This document shows positions 51,927 through 62,290 of a stretch of 64,000 nucleotides of DNA, piece by piece. The first letter of the stretch is position 1. Each line of letters starts with the position of its first letter. Source of the stretch: Alkalibacterium sp034520745 (GTDB taxonomy: Bacteria; Bacillota; Bacilli; Lactobacillales; Carnobacteriaceae_A); assembly GCA_034520745.1 (NCBI GenBank), contig JAXHNF010000016.1:1-64000 (forward strand). The letters are read 5' to 3'. The position numbers and the translations under genes are program-made. The notes beneath the pieces were generated by a model. It ran no database searches. It saw only the letters and a list, made by a program, of their open reading frames with translations, and was not told the origin of the DNA.

Positions 51927-52313
51927 ATGTACATCACGGATAATCGCACAGCTTTTTAAAGCTGTGAGGAAAGTCCATGCTCACACAGGCTGCGATGCCT
52001 GTAGTGTTCGTGCGCAGCGAAACAATAAGCTGCGGCTCCCAGGAATGGGATGACGGCAGGAAAAAGAGCTAAGGGGAAACCTATGCTCGAGTACCCTTGA
52101 AAGTGCCACAGTGACGAAGCAATAGTGGAAACGCTATTGGTGGAACGCGGTAAACCCCTCGAGTGAGCAACCCAAACTTTGGTCGGGGCACTTTTCTCCT
52201 GGAAATGAACAGAGAGAAGAGGCAGGGCATTTTTGCCCGTGCAGACAGATGGTTATCTCGGACAGGGCTTCACCGCCTTGTCTAGACAGAACATGGCTTA
52301 CAGTGATGTACAT
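51927..52313 (+). ncRNA. rnpB: RNase P RNA, class B
   Basis: Catalytic RNA of tRNA 5' maturation. P1 pairs ATGTACATCAC (51927-51937) with GTGATGTACAT (52303-52313). Conserved GAGGAAAGTCC near 51966 and ACAGAACATGGCTTA near 52287 are present, as are the GGTAAACCCC and CAACCC stretches. About 387 bases, as in Bacillus-type RNAs. Genomic position between gpsB and ypsC is conserved. Confidence 0.96.
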
Positions 52314-52320
52314 AGTGGTT

Positions 52321-52352
52321 GAAATCCTCTCTGATTCAGGGAGGATTTCTTT
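52321..52352 (+). terminator. Terminator of rnpB
   Basis: GAAATCCTC and GAGGATTTC pair around a short loop and run into TTTA, eight bases after rnpB. Confidence 0.7.
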
Positions 52353-52405
52353 ACGTAAATATGTGTTTCATGCATACTATTATTATCAGGAAAGGTGGCA
52401 AATAT

Positions 52406-53539
52406 ATGACCTATAAATTACTTGCAACAGCCGCAAGCGGCATTGAAGCCCTTGTCGGAGATGAACTGAAAAACCTGGGTTACGACGTTGAAGTCGAAAA
52501 CGGCCGCGCCCGTTTTGAAGGCGGCAAGGAAGACATCGCCAAAGCCAATCTGTGGCTGCGTACAGCTGACCGGGTGAAGATCATCGTAGGTGAATTCGAA
52601 GCCAGAACATTCGATGATTTATTCGAACAGACGAAAGCTTTACCTTGGGATGAGTACTTATCCATGGATGCAGCTTTTCCTGTCAGCGGAAAATCGATCA
52701 AGTCGACGCTCTACAGCGTACCCGATGTTCAGCGTATCGTGAACAAGGCCATTGCTGAAAAAATCAAGGATGTCTATCACAGACGTGGCATGCTGCCGGA
52801 GACCGGTGCTAAATTCCCGATCGAAGTGGCAATCAGAAAAGACAAGGTCATGCTCACGATCGACACGACCGGCCCGTCTTTATTCAAGCGCGGTTACCGT
52901 ATCGACAAGGGCGGCGCGCCGATCAAGGAAAACATGGCAGCGGCACTCGTCATGCTGACGACCTGGCGCAAGGACCGTCCGTTCGTTGACCCGACTTGTG
53001 GCTCAGGGACCATCCCGATCGAAGCGGCGCTTATCGGACACAACATTGCGCCTGGCTTCAACCGAACCTTCCTGTGTGAAGACTGGGACTGGATGCCCAA
53101 AGAGCTGTGGCAGAAAGTGCGTCAGGACGCAGAAGATCAAGCTGACTATGATGTGGAACTGGATATTCTGGGTACCGACATTGATGCTCGCATGATCGAG
53201 ATCGCTAAAGCGAACGCCTTGGAAGCCGGTTTGTCGCACAGCATCGAATTCAAGCAGATGCAGGTGGCTGATTTCACCACAGACAAAGAATTCGGCATCA
53301 TCGTATCCAACCCGCCATACGGCGAACGTCTCGGTGACCCGGAAGAGGCTTATCAGATTTACCGCGATATGGGTAAAGCCTTTAAACCGCTGGAAACCTG
53401 GAGCAAGTATATCATCACGAGTGACCTGGATTTTGAAGAGCATTTCGGAAAAAGAGCGACCAAGAAACGCAAACTCTATAACGGCTATCTCCGTACGGAT
53501 TATTTCCAGTACTGGGGCAAGCGTCCGTCCAGAAAATAA
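52406..53539 (+). CDS. ypsC: 23S rRNA guanine-N2 methyltransferase, YpsC/RlmL-like
   Basis: Intact, 377 residues. N-terminal THUMP domain (LATAASGIEALVGDELKNLG, LRTADRVKIIVGEFEA), then a Rossmann methyltransferase with DPTCGSGTIPIEAALIG, LGTDIDARMIEIAKANA and the catalytic IVSNPPYGERLGD (N6/N2-type NPPY). Start ATG 52406 behind GGAAAGGTGG; an upstream in-frame ATG at 52319 lies in the rnpB terminator and is rejected. Confidence 0.93.
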   Translation: MTYKLLATAASGIEALVGDELKNLGYDVEVENGRARFEGGKEDIAKANLWLRTADRVKIIVGEFEARTFDDLFEQTKALPWDEYLSMDAAFPVSGKSIKSTLYSVPDVQRIVNKAIAEKIKDVYHRRGMLPETGAKFPIEVAIRKDKVMLTIDTTGPSLFKRGYRIDKGGAPIKENMAAALVMLTTWRKDRPFVDPTCGSGTIPIEAALIGHNIAPGFNRTFLCEDWDWMPKELWQKVRQDAEDQADYDVELDILGTDIDARMIEIAKANALEAGLSHSIEFKQMQVADFTTDKEFGIIVSNPPYGERLGDPEEAYQIYRDMGKAFKPLETWSKYIITSDLDFEEHFGKRATKKRKLYNGYLRTDYFQYWGKRPSRK

Positions 53540-53550
53540 ATAAGAGATTT

Positions 53551-53597
53551 GACCCCATTATAATATGAGAATATTACTGAAATTGGGGTCTTTTTTT
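53551..53597 (+). terminator. Terminator after ypsC
   Basis: GACCCCA (53551-53557) and TGGGGTC (53584-53590) extend through AT pairs and are followed by T7. Confidence 0.85.
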
Positions 53598-53694
53598 GAC
53601 AATTATAATTATTTCAGGACCGTCGACATTGGATAGCTGTGAGTGGAAATAGGGTGTGTTTTAAATCAGTATAGCTAACTGAAAGGGGATATGT

Positions 53695-55622
53695 ATGAGT
53701 AGAAAAGAAGACAGGAAACTGAAAAAGAAAGTTAAGGATAAACCTGAGCAAGAACGGCTGACTGAAAAGGAGCGCCTGCTTGAGTCGGAACGTCAGCTGG
53801 CTAAAAAGCTGAGAAAAGAAGAGGTCAACGCGCGAAAAGATGCAATAAAAAATCGTGAACCTTTTAAAGGGTTGCAGATAAGACCCACGGTTCTCTTTTT
53901 GATGAAAAAGGAAGAGAGAAAGTCGGGAAACGAAACTGGGAAGGATATGGCTTTGATATTCATCCGCAGGTCACCATTCCAGCCACTATCATCTTGATTT
54001 TATTTATTGGAGCGACACTGACGTTTCCTATGCAGGCCAATGAATTATTCGATAATTTACTTGGTATTATTACAAATTATACCGGCTGGTTCATTATTTT
54101 TGCGGCCAACATTTTCATTATTGCAGCTATTTATTTTGCGTTTGGAAGGTACGGTTCGATGGTGATCGGCGGAAAAGATGCCAAGCCTGAGTTCTCCAGA
54201 TTTGCCTGGTTTGCTATGCTGTTGAGTGCCGGGATGGGGATCGGACTATTGTTCTGGAGTGTGGCAGAGCCGATCACACACCTGGGTACGCCTTCACCCA
54301 TGTTTAATCTGGTTGCACCGGAATTCCCGGAAGCCGCACAGACCTGCCATGGCAACGACTTTTTTCCACTGGGGTATTCATCCCTGGTCGATTTATGCCA
54401 TCGTGGGATTGGGACTGGCTTTTTTCTCCTATAATAAAGGATTACCTTTAACCATCCGGTCGCTGTTTTATCCATTGATCGGGAATAAGATATTCGGTTT
54501 CTGGGGGAATACGATCGATATCTTATCTGTATTAGCGACATTGACTGGACTGGCTACTTCTTTAGGTTTAGGCGTTGCTCAGGTGAATGCGGGGTTGAAC
54601 TACCTCTTTGGCGATCAGTATCAGTGTCACGATTCAAGTCATTCTGATCGCAGTGATCACCGCTTTCGCAACGATTTCAGTGGTTATGGGACTTGACGGC
54701 GGGGTTAAACGGTTGAGTGAGATCAATATGATCCTGGCCGGTATTTTCCTTTATTCATCCTTGTTGCAGGACCAACGATCTATATATTGAGCGGTTTTAC
54801 ACAGAATATCGGCTATTATATTTCCAACTTCATGGAGATGAGCTTGTGGGCAGAAACCTTCAGGGATTCCAGCTGGCAAGGGTCCTGGACGATATTCTAT
54901 TGGGCATGGTGGATCTCCTGGTCGCCTTTTGTGGGTATGTTTATTGCCCGTATCTCTAAAGGACGTTCAGTGAAAGAGTTCATCATCGGTGTCATCATTA
55001 TTCCTACCGCCATTTCGTTCCTTTTCATGAGTGTATTCGGCGGGGCTGCGATTTACCAGCAGCTGAATGGAATAAGCGATTTAAGTGCCATCGTCAGTGT
55101 GGACGAATCTCTGGCTTTCGTTCGCGCTGGTTGAGAACCTCCCACTGTCGAATGTCTTGTCTCTGGTGGGAATCATCCTGGTCGTCGTCTTCTTCGTCAC
55201 ATCTTCAGACTCCGGTTCCTTAGTTGTCGACCATTTAACTTCCGGGGGAAAACTGGATTCTCCAGTCCCTCAGCGCGTTTTCTGGGCTGTAATGGAAGGT
55301 GTCGTGGCCGCTACATTACTGGTAGGTGGAGGACTGACCGCGCTGCAGACTGCTTCGATCGTTACAGGTCTGCCATTTACGATTATTCTGCTCGTCATGA
55401 TCTATTCCTTATATCTTGGCTTAAGGCAGGAGTTCCTGATCGAACGGGCAGTTAAACAGAAACTTCAGAGAGTAAGAGATGATCATATCATTACCGAAGT
55501 CATTCAGACGAGAAGTGGATGATAACGTACTAATAGAGAATGTCGCTGAAGCTATAGTCAAAAAAGAAGTGGAAGAACTCAGTGGTTCAGACAATGTGAA
55601 TCCTGAAAGTCCTTCAAGCTGA
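53695..55622 (+). CDS. BCCT-family betaine/carnitine/choline transporter (frameshifts)
   Basis: Na+-coupled uptake of compatible solutes. About 640 residues. The first 80-90 are strikingly charged and coiled (RKEDRKLKKKVKDKPEQERL, LLESERQLAKKLRKEEVNARKD). Twelve membrane segments follow, with GMGIGLLFWSVAEPITH (substrate site), FFHWGIHPWSIYAIVGL and the BCCT signature WAWWISWSPFVGMFIARIS. SSDSGSLVVDHLTSGG closes the core. Indels near 53900, 54343, 54622, 54768, 55125 and 55518 are repaired. A C-terminal acidic tail of about 60 residues may sense osmolarity, as in BetP; that is inference. Confidence 0.88.
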
Positions 55623-55944
55623 TCAACTGCTGAATAGATAAAAGACTATTACAGAGAAAAGCTAACGCAGACGAACCCTAGTGATATAACTGAGATGACC
55701 CGCAGCCAGTATATTGGCTGCGGGTCATTTAATATAAGGATTTACGGGTATGATTCTAGCTGAAATTTCGAATTTATTATTTTACTGATAGAAAGGTAAA
55801 TAGTGGACATCAAAGACGAAAAAGGTAAACTAGTTATATACATTAAAAACATATTAGTTATATTTTCGGGGATGTTAGAACACTAATCACTGGTTTATCC
55901 GAAAAGTAACAGTACCGATTTTAATCTCAAAAGGAGTGTTGGCT
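55623..55944 (+). other. Intergenic region with terminator
   Basis: GACCCGCAGCCA (55697-55708) pairs with TGGCTGCGGGTC (55715-55726) as a terminator for the BCCT gene. A 27-codon GTG frame at 55803-55886 with AGAAAGGTAA ahead is the only coding hint and is weak. Confidence 0.6.
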
Positions 55945-56643
55945 ATGCTGTTTTCTGACTGGATTGATGCCGAACGTTTTTACACATTTATCATACCGTC
56001 GATCTTAGTGATTTTCCTTATTATGCTTCTCTTTTATGTCATCGTTTTTACTTATTTGAAAAAAGGGACAAAGCTGAGGAAAAATGTTAATGCAGCTCTT
56101 TTAGTACTTATGTTTGCAAGTGTCCTTTACTTTATTGGAGGACATATCAACTACAGATACTGGGTAGAGCAGAACGACTACATTAATCCGGGGATAAGGG
56201 AGTACAGTTATCTATTTGGTATTAGAAATGAGGAAGAGCCGGAAACTGTAGAAATCTATAAGAATTCAGATGAGTTATACAGTAATTTGTCTTCTCTGAA
56301 TATGTATGAATCACATCAAATCAGTCAGTCTTTTGATTATACTTACTATGGCTCTCAATCAGGTACACATTATTTTTTATTTGGTGAAGAAGAGGAGTAT
56401 GTATTCAGGATCAGAGGTGAGATCAACTGGACGGGTGGTCATAAAGAGATGACAGGGCAGGTTTTTCACCTATCAGATGACCGATATCAAGACATCGGTT
56501 TCATCCCTGAATTCAATACGATTTTCGAATCGGTCAGCTTGCCGGAAAACGAACAGAGAGAAATTGGTTCTTTGAAGGAGTATCAAGTGGTTGAGATAGA
56601 AGATGTTTTCAGTGACTGGGTATTCAGCAATCAGCGTTATTAA
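55945..56643 (+). CDS. Membrane protein of unknown function
   Basis: 232 residues, intact, ATG at 55945 behind AAAAGGAGTG. Two membrane segments (FYTFIIPSILVIFLIMLLFYVIVF at 10-35 and AALLVLMFASVLYFIGGHI at 50-70) and an acidic extracytoplasmic C-terminal domain of about 160 residues rich in Tyr and Glu. I recognise no family. It may be a lineage-specific envelope protein. Confidence 0.7.
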   Translation: MLFSDWIDAERFYTFIIPSILVIFLIMLLFYVIVFTYLKKGTKLRKNVNAALLVLMFASVLYFIGGHINYRYWVEQNDYINPGIREYSYLFGIRNEEEPETVEIYKNSDELYSNLSSLNMYESHQISQSFDYTYYGSQSGTHYFLFGEEEEYVFRIRGEINWTGGHKEMTGQVFHLSDDRYQDIGFIPEFNTIFESVSLPENEQREIGSLKEYQVVEIEDVFSDWVFSNQRY

Positions 56644-56787
56644 AAGAAACAGGGTCACAGTTTTCAAAACAAGCGCCTGGATGAGTGTCGGACCATGTCG
56701 TAAAGATCTAGGTGTTTTCCCATTGTTTTTTGATGATAATCTTCTGATATTCAAATATAACTATTTTAAAAGGTTTCATCTCATCTA

Positions 56788-56796
56788 TGATATAGT
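56788..56796 (+). promoter_or_regulatory. Extended -10 promoter of the lipoprotein gene
   Basis: TGATATAGT at 56788-56796, 36 bases before the start. Confidence 0.5.
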
Positions 56797-56832
56797 AAAT
56801 CTATATTAGAGTTTAGACGAAAGGGTGAATGT

Positions 56833-57689
56833 ATGCTGAAAATCATATCAGTTATAATACTTCTATCTCTACCGCTAACAGCCTGCAGCAGTGAAGTGAG
56901 TCAGTACACTGAAGAGATTGAAGAGGCGAGTGACGAGTTATCCAAGACGGAGAATGGACGATTCACCAGAGAGACGACCATACAGATAGAAGAACACAGA
57001 GTAGAAAACGGCGCACAGGGGAGATTCGTTATGACGGATGAAGGTATGGACTGGTATGCATCAGATGTTTTAGAAGCGCCTGATACCGACATAAGAACCC
57101 GGGCCGAGATTATTTCTATCGGTGACCATACATATGAACGCTTTGGTATGATCGATGAAGAAGGTAACTACATCGACCAGAACAATGAAGCGGTCGAGGA
57201 TCAGAGAATGGACACTTCTGAATGTTCCAGAGGAGAAGCAAGACCTGAATCCTTTACTCCCGCTTATTGAAGTGGCTCTTGATGAGTCAATGATAGAAGA
57301 GGTCACAAAGGAAGATCAGGAAGAAATGAGTGTCTAATAATGTAACTTATTCAGAGGAATTCGTGGAGCAGGGGAAAGAAGGAAATATAGCTGAGCTTCA
57401 AAATGAACTGGATCGCCTGAAAGATGCAGGCGCAAAGCGAGCAGGCACTGGAGGCAGCTGAGCAGAACATTGAGTATCAGGAGGCTTTGACTTATGAAGG
57501 CATTGTTTCTACTTATGTTGTCGACAGTGAAGGTTTTTTGACCGAATACACTATAAAAACTGAAGTAAATGAAACGATGAGCAGGGATTCCTCCGTGACT
57601 GAACCGAATAGAGTGATCACGACGAATCAGCTGAAAATACTTGAGATAATGATCCCGATATAGAGATAAGTATGAATAAACAAGAATAA
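56833..57689 (+). CDS. Lipoprotein of unknown function (frameshifts)
   Basis: Lipoprotein signal KIISVIILLSLPLTACSS with lipobox LTAC. The mature part starts with a Glu/Ser-rich helix (SQYTEEIEEASDELSKTENG), then beta-strand-like stretches ending VVDSEGFLTEYTIKTEVNET, which recall DUF6612-type lipoproteins. Indels near 57215, 57335, 57425 and 57640 are inferred; about 285 residues. An odd internal coiled piece (IAELQNELDRLKDAGA) is present. Confidence 0.62.
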
Positions 57690-57745
57690 ATAAGGCTGTT
57701 GTCGATGAAAGTTTTGAATGAACTTGAGAAGCGGAGGAGATACTT

Positions 57746-57892
57746 TTGAAAAGTAAAAACAAGAAACAATCTAAACTGACACTGACTTTTATTGGTATTT
57801 TTACCTATATGATCACTAAGGAGCTTTTTACCTTAATGGGTGTAGATCTGACCCGTCCATTGATCGACTCGCTGGAAGTTGTTTTTGGCTGA
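57746..57892 (+). CDS. Small hydrophobic peptide
   Basis: 48 residues from TTG 57746, with GGAGGAGA at ideal distance: a basic start (KSKNKKQSKLTLT), one hydrophobic stretch (FIGIFTYMITKELFTLMG) and a short acidic end. A strong terminator follows. No family recognised; the good RBS makes a real gene likely. Confidence 0.55.
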   Translation: MKSKNKKQSKLTLTFIGIFTYMITKELFTLMGVDLTRPLIDSLEVVFG

Positions 57893-58001
57893 GGAACACT
57901 GAAGATCAATATAGCCAGCGACTACGAGTAAAGATGAATCCTTTATCCGAGATAATTAAGTGCATCATCTTCTAAAGAGGGGTGAAAGTAGTGTACATAA
58001 T

Positions 58002-58050
58002 AAAAACCTGTTCAGGATGATGTCGCTGGTCATCCTGAACAGGTTTTTAT
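58002..58050. terminator. Bidirectional terminator
   Basis: AAAACCTGTTCAGGATGA and TCATCCTGAACAGGTTTT pair perfectly between convergent genes, with A and T tracts on either side. Confidence 0.93.
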
Positions 58051-58057
58051 TTGTAGT

Positions 58058-59392
58058 TTATATAAACTTACTCACAGTACCAAACGCACCGATTATACCG
58101 AATATCATGATCGGAATATTATAGTGCATGAAGGTCGGTACACATGTATCCCAAATGTGATCGTGCTGCCCGTCCACGTTCAAACCAGCCGTGGGGCCTA
58201 GCGTACTGTCGGAGGCTGGTGAACCGGCATCGCCCAGTGCGGCGGCAGACACCGATCAGAAGGACCGTTGCCAATGGACTGAAGCCCAGCTCCAGAGCTA
58301 ATGGAACATAAATAGCCGCAATGATGGGGATGGTACCAAAGGACGTTCCAATACCCATGGTGATCAAAAGACCGAGGATGATCGTTCCGGTAGCTGCGAT
58401 CAGCTGGCTGCCGCCAATGGCAATTCCGCTGACTGATTCGACAAGTGACTCCACGCCGCCGGTTGCCCGAATGACATCTGCATAACCGGATGCAACCAGC
58501 ATGACGAAGGCGATAAAGCCCATCATCGAGATTCCGCTGTGGATCAGTTCATCCACGCTGTACCATCTGATGGCTCTACCTTGCAAGCATGATGAGCAGA
58601 CCAAGAATAGCACCCAGAACCAGTGAACCTAAAGTCAGTTGAACGACTAAAGCAGCCAGGGCGCCGATAATGGCGAAAGCGTGGTCTTTGCTGAAGGTGA
58701 TTTCTTCTGTTTCCTGATGCTTGAACCCGAACTTGAATCCGACTTCTTCACTGTTTCTATATTCCCTTGGTTTCCGGTAAGTGATCAGAATGGCAATCAG
58801 GAGACCGATCACCATGGCAAGACCAGGGATCCCATGACTTGCCAGACTTGAGCATCGACCAGTTCGAGTCCGCTGGCAGCCATCTCGTCACGAATGATAT
58901 TATGGAAAATCAGACCGTAACCGACCGGCAGTGACAACATCGGGAGCCTTCAAGCCGAATGTCAGCGCCGAAGCGACGGCCCGTCTGTCGATATTCAGAT
59001 TATTCATGACCATGATCAGCGGGGGGATCAGTATGGGAATAAAGGCAATATGCACGGGGATCGGATTCTGAGAAATGCTGATCAGGGCGATAAGAAAGAC
59101 AAGCAGTTTGCCGGTACCTTCCATACTTCTTGATAACTTCTGTGTGATGAGGGTCGCAGCACCGGTTTTCTGGGATGGCGGCAGCGAGTGCGCCCAGCGG
59201 AGTGTGGTTCAGTGCGGTCTATGCATTGCCGCCCATGCCGCCGAGCCAGCGTTTCCATTGTTTCGATCAGTGACATATCAGCAGCGATCCGCTGGCCAAT
59301 GCAGCCAGGATCAACGCAAGCAGGACATTCAGCCGGAACGAAGAAAGTCCGACCATGACAATAACAGAGATAATGACAGGATTTAATAACAC
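58058..59392 (-). CDS. Na+/H+ antiporter family protein, NhaC-like (frameshifts)
   Basis: GTG start (59392) behind AAGGAGTGAG. The start LLNPVIISVIVMVGLSSFRL matches the Na+/H+ antiporter N-terminal family; about ten hydrophobic segments follow, including AFAIIGALAALVVQLTLGSLVLGA, SMMGFIAFVMLVASGYADV and LGLLITMGIGTSFGTIPIIAAIYVPL, then ALGDAGSPASDSTLGPTAGL, a conserved substrate-path motif. Indels near 59270, 59215, 59165, 58938, 58830, 58580 and 58247 are inferred. About 440 residues. YuiF-like members are thought to exchange Na+ or amino acids; substrate not certain. Confidence 0.82.
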
Positions 59393-59510
59393 GTTCTCAC
59401 TCCTTTTAAACTTCTTACTTATTAAATTAAATGACTAAATAATAGTAACATAGATGTATACCAAACAGTTAGTAGAAAATAACTGTTCACTCAATTAATT
59501 ATCTGTAAAA

Positions 59511-59556
59511 AAAAAAGAGGCAACGGCAGGTGAAAATCTACCGAAACCTCTTTTTG
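59511..59556 (-). terminator. Terminator after the cystine transporter gene
   Basis: On the minus strand AAAGAGG...CGG and CCG...CCTCTTT pair and are followed by more than nine T. Confidence 0.8.
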
Positions 59557-59562
59557 AAAGAT

Positions 59563-60956
59563 TTAAATTTCTGCTGAAAGGACGAGCTCCTTGTTGTTCA
59601 TCATCGATTCATCAAACTGGTTGATGGTTTTTGATGAAATGATCCCGGCCACGATACTGTCATTGACGTTCAGGAACGTTCTTGCCATGTCGATGATCGG
59701 TTCAACAGAGATGACTAAACCGACGATCGAGATCGGAAGTACCAGTGAGCCTAGTACGATCAGTGCGGCAAAGGTTGCACCGCCGCCGACACCGGCCACG
59801 CCGAACGAACTGATCGCCACAACGGCCATGATCGTCAGGATATACATAGGATTGGTGATATCGATGCCCATCGTTGGTGCAATGATTGCCACCAGGGTTG
59901 CCGGGAAGATTCCTGCACATCCGTTTTGTCCGATAGACAGACCGAACGTTCCGGCAAAGTTGGCGGAAGCATGATCGACACCGAGTACTTTTGTCTGGGT
60001 CTGAACATCTCAACGGCAGGTGTTCCGGCGCTTGAACGTGAAGTAAAAGCGAAACTCAGCACTGGCCAGACTTTTTTGACGTAAGTGACTGGATTGACTT
60101 TGTATCCAGCTAAAATGAGCAAATGAATGAGGAACATAACAGCGATAGCCACATAGGATGCGACGACGAACAAGCCCAAGTTTACGAGTGCCTGGAAATT
60201 GCTTGTCGCGATCGCTTTCGTCATCAGTGCAAAAATCCCATAAGGGGACAAGCGCAGAACTAAAGTAACGATACGCATGACGATGGCATAGAGACTGTCG
60301 ATGATGCTTTTAAATGTTTCTGCCTGTTCTGGATCTTTCCGTTTTATACCAAGGTAAGCTGTACCGACAAAGGCTGAAAAAACAACGACAGCGATCGTGC
60401 TGGTACTTCTTGAATTAGACAGATCCGCAAAAACGTTTCTTGGGATAAAGTTTGTGAGCTGCTGAGGGATCGTCAAGTCTTCTACAGTGGCCTGACTTTC
60501 CTGTAACTGTTCGATTCGAGCGGTTTCCTGCTCGCCTTGTACGAACTCGGCGCCATCCAGATTGAAGGCCATGATACTCAAGACACCGATCAAAGCCGCA
60601 ACAGCTGTGGTTGCAACAAGTGTGATCAGGACGGATGAACTGATCCTGCCCAGGTCCTTGCTTCCCTGGATCTTGGTGAAGGCTCCGATGATGGAAACAA
60701 AAATCAGCGGCATGATAAGCATTTGCAGGAAGCCGACATAGCCGTTCCCGACAACATTGATCCATTCCATCGCTCCACCGGTAATGTCACTTTGCGTACC
60801 GAATAAAAGCTGCAAAGCGCCCCCGAAGTTATACCTGCGCCTAAACCGGCAAATACGCGCGTGGAAAACTTGACATGTTTCTCGCTGAAGTTTCCATAAC
60901 CCGAAAAGCGTGAGGACAAACGCAGTCAAAACACTAACTATTCCTAAAATAGTCAT
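59563..60956 (-). CDS. tcyP: L-cystine transporter, TcyP/dicarboxylate-symporter family (frameshifts)
   Basis: Na+- or H+-coupled carrier of the DAACS type. About 465 residues with eight membrane segments and two hairpins: GYVGFLQMLIMPLIFVSIIGA, FAFTSRSSAGTPAVEMF (serine-rich hairpin 1, with the SSAGTP signature), FGLSIGQNGCAGIFPATLVA (substrate loop; seen after removing indels) and GVAGVGGGATFAALIVLG (hairpin 2). Length and the large loop with ATVEDLTIPQQLTNFIPRNVFADLS match TcyP of Bacillus. Indels near 60830, 60000 and 59905. Confidence 0.85.
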
Positions 60957-61269
60957 AAAAATTCTCTCCTTTAATTTTCTTTTCCGCAGAAAAGAGATGC
61001 GTCATAGGGTTAAAGGCCCTAGATAAAGATTTTTTCCGAAATCAGTATCCGTTAAGATTACTTTTGTAAACTTGAAAACGTGACTTCTCTATAATACATA
61101 GTGCACAATCGAATTGCAATCAATTTCAGGGCATTATTTTTAGAAATTTAAGGTTTCGCGTGAGAGGGACTCGGATTTTTAAAAATTAGTCTTAAAGTCA
61201 AGGTCTCACTTATGCTAAAATGAAAAAGTTGCTGCTTTTAAACGACATATCGAAGGAGAGTAAAGAAAT
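60957..61269. promoter_or_regulatory. Divergent promoter region of tcyP and mscS
   Basis: For tcyP, on the minus strand, TTGCAA (61119-61114) and TATTAT (61096-61091) are 17 bases apart. For mscS, TGCTAAAAT at 61214-61222 is an extended -10 candidate. A short stem TAGGG/CCCTA lies in the tcyP leader near 61000-61020. No riboswitch consensus was recognised. Confidence 0.6.
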
Positions 61270-62058
61270 ATGAATTGGATGGAATTTATCGTTGAACTGG
61301 CAAAACCGATTGCGCTCGCTCTTGTGACACTGATCGTCGGGTGGGGAGTGATCAATGCGCTCGTAAACCTCATCAAAAGACAGATAGGTAAGTCGAAGCT
61401 TGACGAGAGCCTTAAACCCTTCATCGTGTCGGTCATCGGTATCTTACTGAAACTGCTGCTGGCAGTGAGCGTCGTCGGGATACTGGGCATACCGACAGCA
61501 TCATTTGTGGCTGTCCTGGGTTCGTTTGGGCTTGCCTTGGGACTGGCATTTCAAGGCTCGCTGTCCAATCTGGCAGGCGGGGTCCTGCTGTTGACTATGC
61601 GTCCTTTCAAAGTGGGAGATTATATAGAAGGAGCCGGATATGACGGGACCGTCAAAGCCATTCAGATCCTGTATACAGAACTGGTCACTCCTGACAATAA
61701 TGTGATTTATATACCGAATGGGACCTCGTCTAATTCGGGTATCGTCAATTATTCTGTAAATGATACACGTCGGGTCGATCTTGTTTTCGGCGTGGGATAT
61801 GAAACCGATAATCAGCATGTCATTCAGACGCTGAAGCGAATCATAACCAAACACCCGGCGATCATACTGGATCCGGAACCGTTTATACGACTGACCGGTC
61901 ACGGTGACAGCGCGGTTGAATACACGGTAAGGGCCTGGACAAAGGCTGAGGACTACTGGACTGTTCGTTTCGATTTGATGGAAGAAGTCAAAACGACCTT
62001 TGATGAGGAAAACATTTCCATCCCGTATCCTCAGATGGATGTTCACATGAATCAGTAA
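61270..62058 (+). CDS. mscS: Small-conductance mechanosensitive channel MscS
   Basis: Intact, 262 residues, usual length. Three membrane helices, the last being the Gly/Ala-rich pore helix (SFGLALGLAFQGSLSNLAGG), then the beta domain RPFKVGDYIEGAGYDGTVKAI with VTPDNNVIYIPNG and the C-terminal alpha/beta cage ending SIPYPQMDVH. Opens on hypo-osmotic shock to release solutes, complementing the BCCT carrier. Confidence 0.95.
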   Translation: MNWMEFIVELAKPIALALVTLIVGWGVINALVNLIKRQIGKSKLDESLKPFIVSVIGILLKLLLAVSVVGILGIPTASFVAVLGSFGLALGLAFQGSLSNLAGGVLLLTMRPFKVGDYIEGAGYDGTVKAIQILYTELVTPDNNVIYIPNGTSSNSGIVNYSVNDTRRVDLVFGVGYETDNQHVIQTLKRIITKHPAIILDPEPFIRLTGHGDSAVEYTVRAWTKAEDYWTVRFDLMEEVKTTFDEENISIPYPQMDVHMNQ

Positions 62059-62127
62059 AAAAGGATGATTTGAATCGTTACAGAAGCACGACTGACTTAA
62101 ATAATCAGACAAAATGGAAAAGATGAC

Positions 62128-62183
62128 GGGGCGCCGAACATCATTACACGTTGTTCTGTAATCGATGGGGCCCCTTTTTTTCT
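62128..62183 (+). terminator. Terminator after mscS
   Basis: GGGGC (62129 region) pairs with GCCCC near 62170, followed by T7; an inner ATTACA/TGTAAT stem supports the fold. Confidence 0.75.
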
Positions 62184-62290
62184 ATGTCTGTTGATAGTAT
62201 TCTTTCATTAAGTGTATACTCAGCGTATATATTATGATAGAAGACACGATATGTAATCCTCAATACAAGAAAGGATCAGAGGTGACTTTT

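Noticed and set aside
52319..52405. Longer ypsC start at 52319
   Set aside because: This codon lies at the foot of the rnpB terminator and the added residues are not like the family; ATG 52406 has a good ribosome site.
55803..55886. 27-codon GTG frame between the BCCT carrier and the membrane protein
   Set aside because: A fair ribosome site exists, but the peptide has no recognisable feature and could be chance; kept only as a hint in the intergenic entry.
60957..61030. S-box or other riboswitch before the cystine transporter
   Set aside because: Only a short TAGGG/CCCTA stem is visible; none of the conserved SAM riboswitch segments is present.
62234..62290. Upstream ATG start of phnC
   Set aside because: The extra 19 residues lack hydrophobic or domain character, while GTG 62291 has AGAGGTG in good position and begins at the usual first strand.
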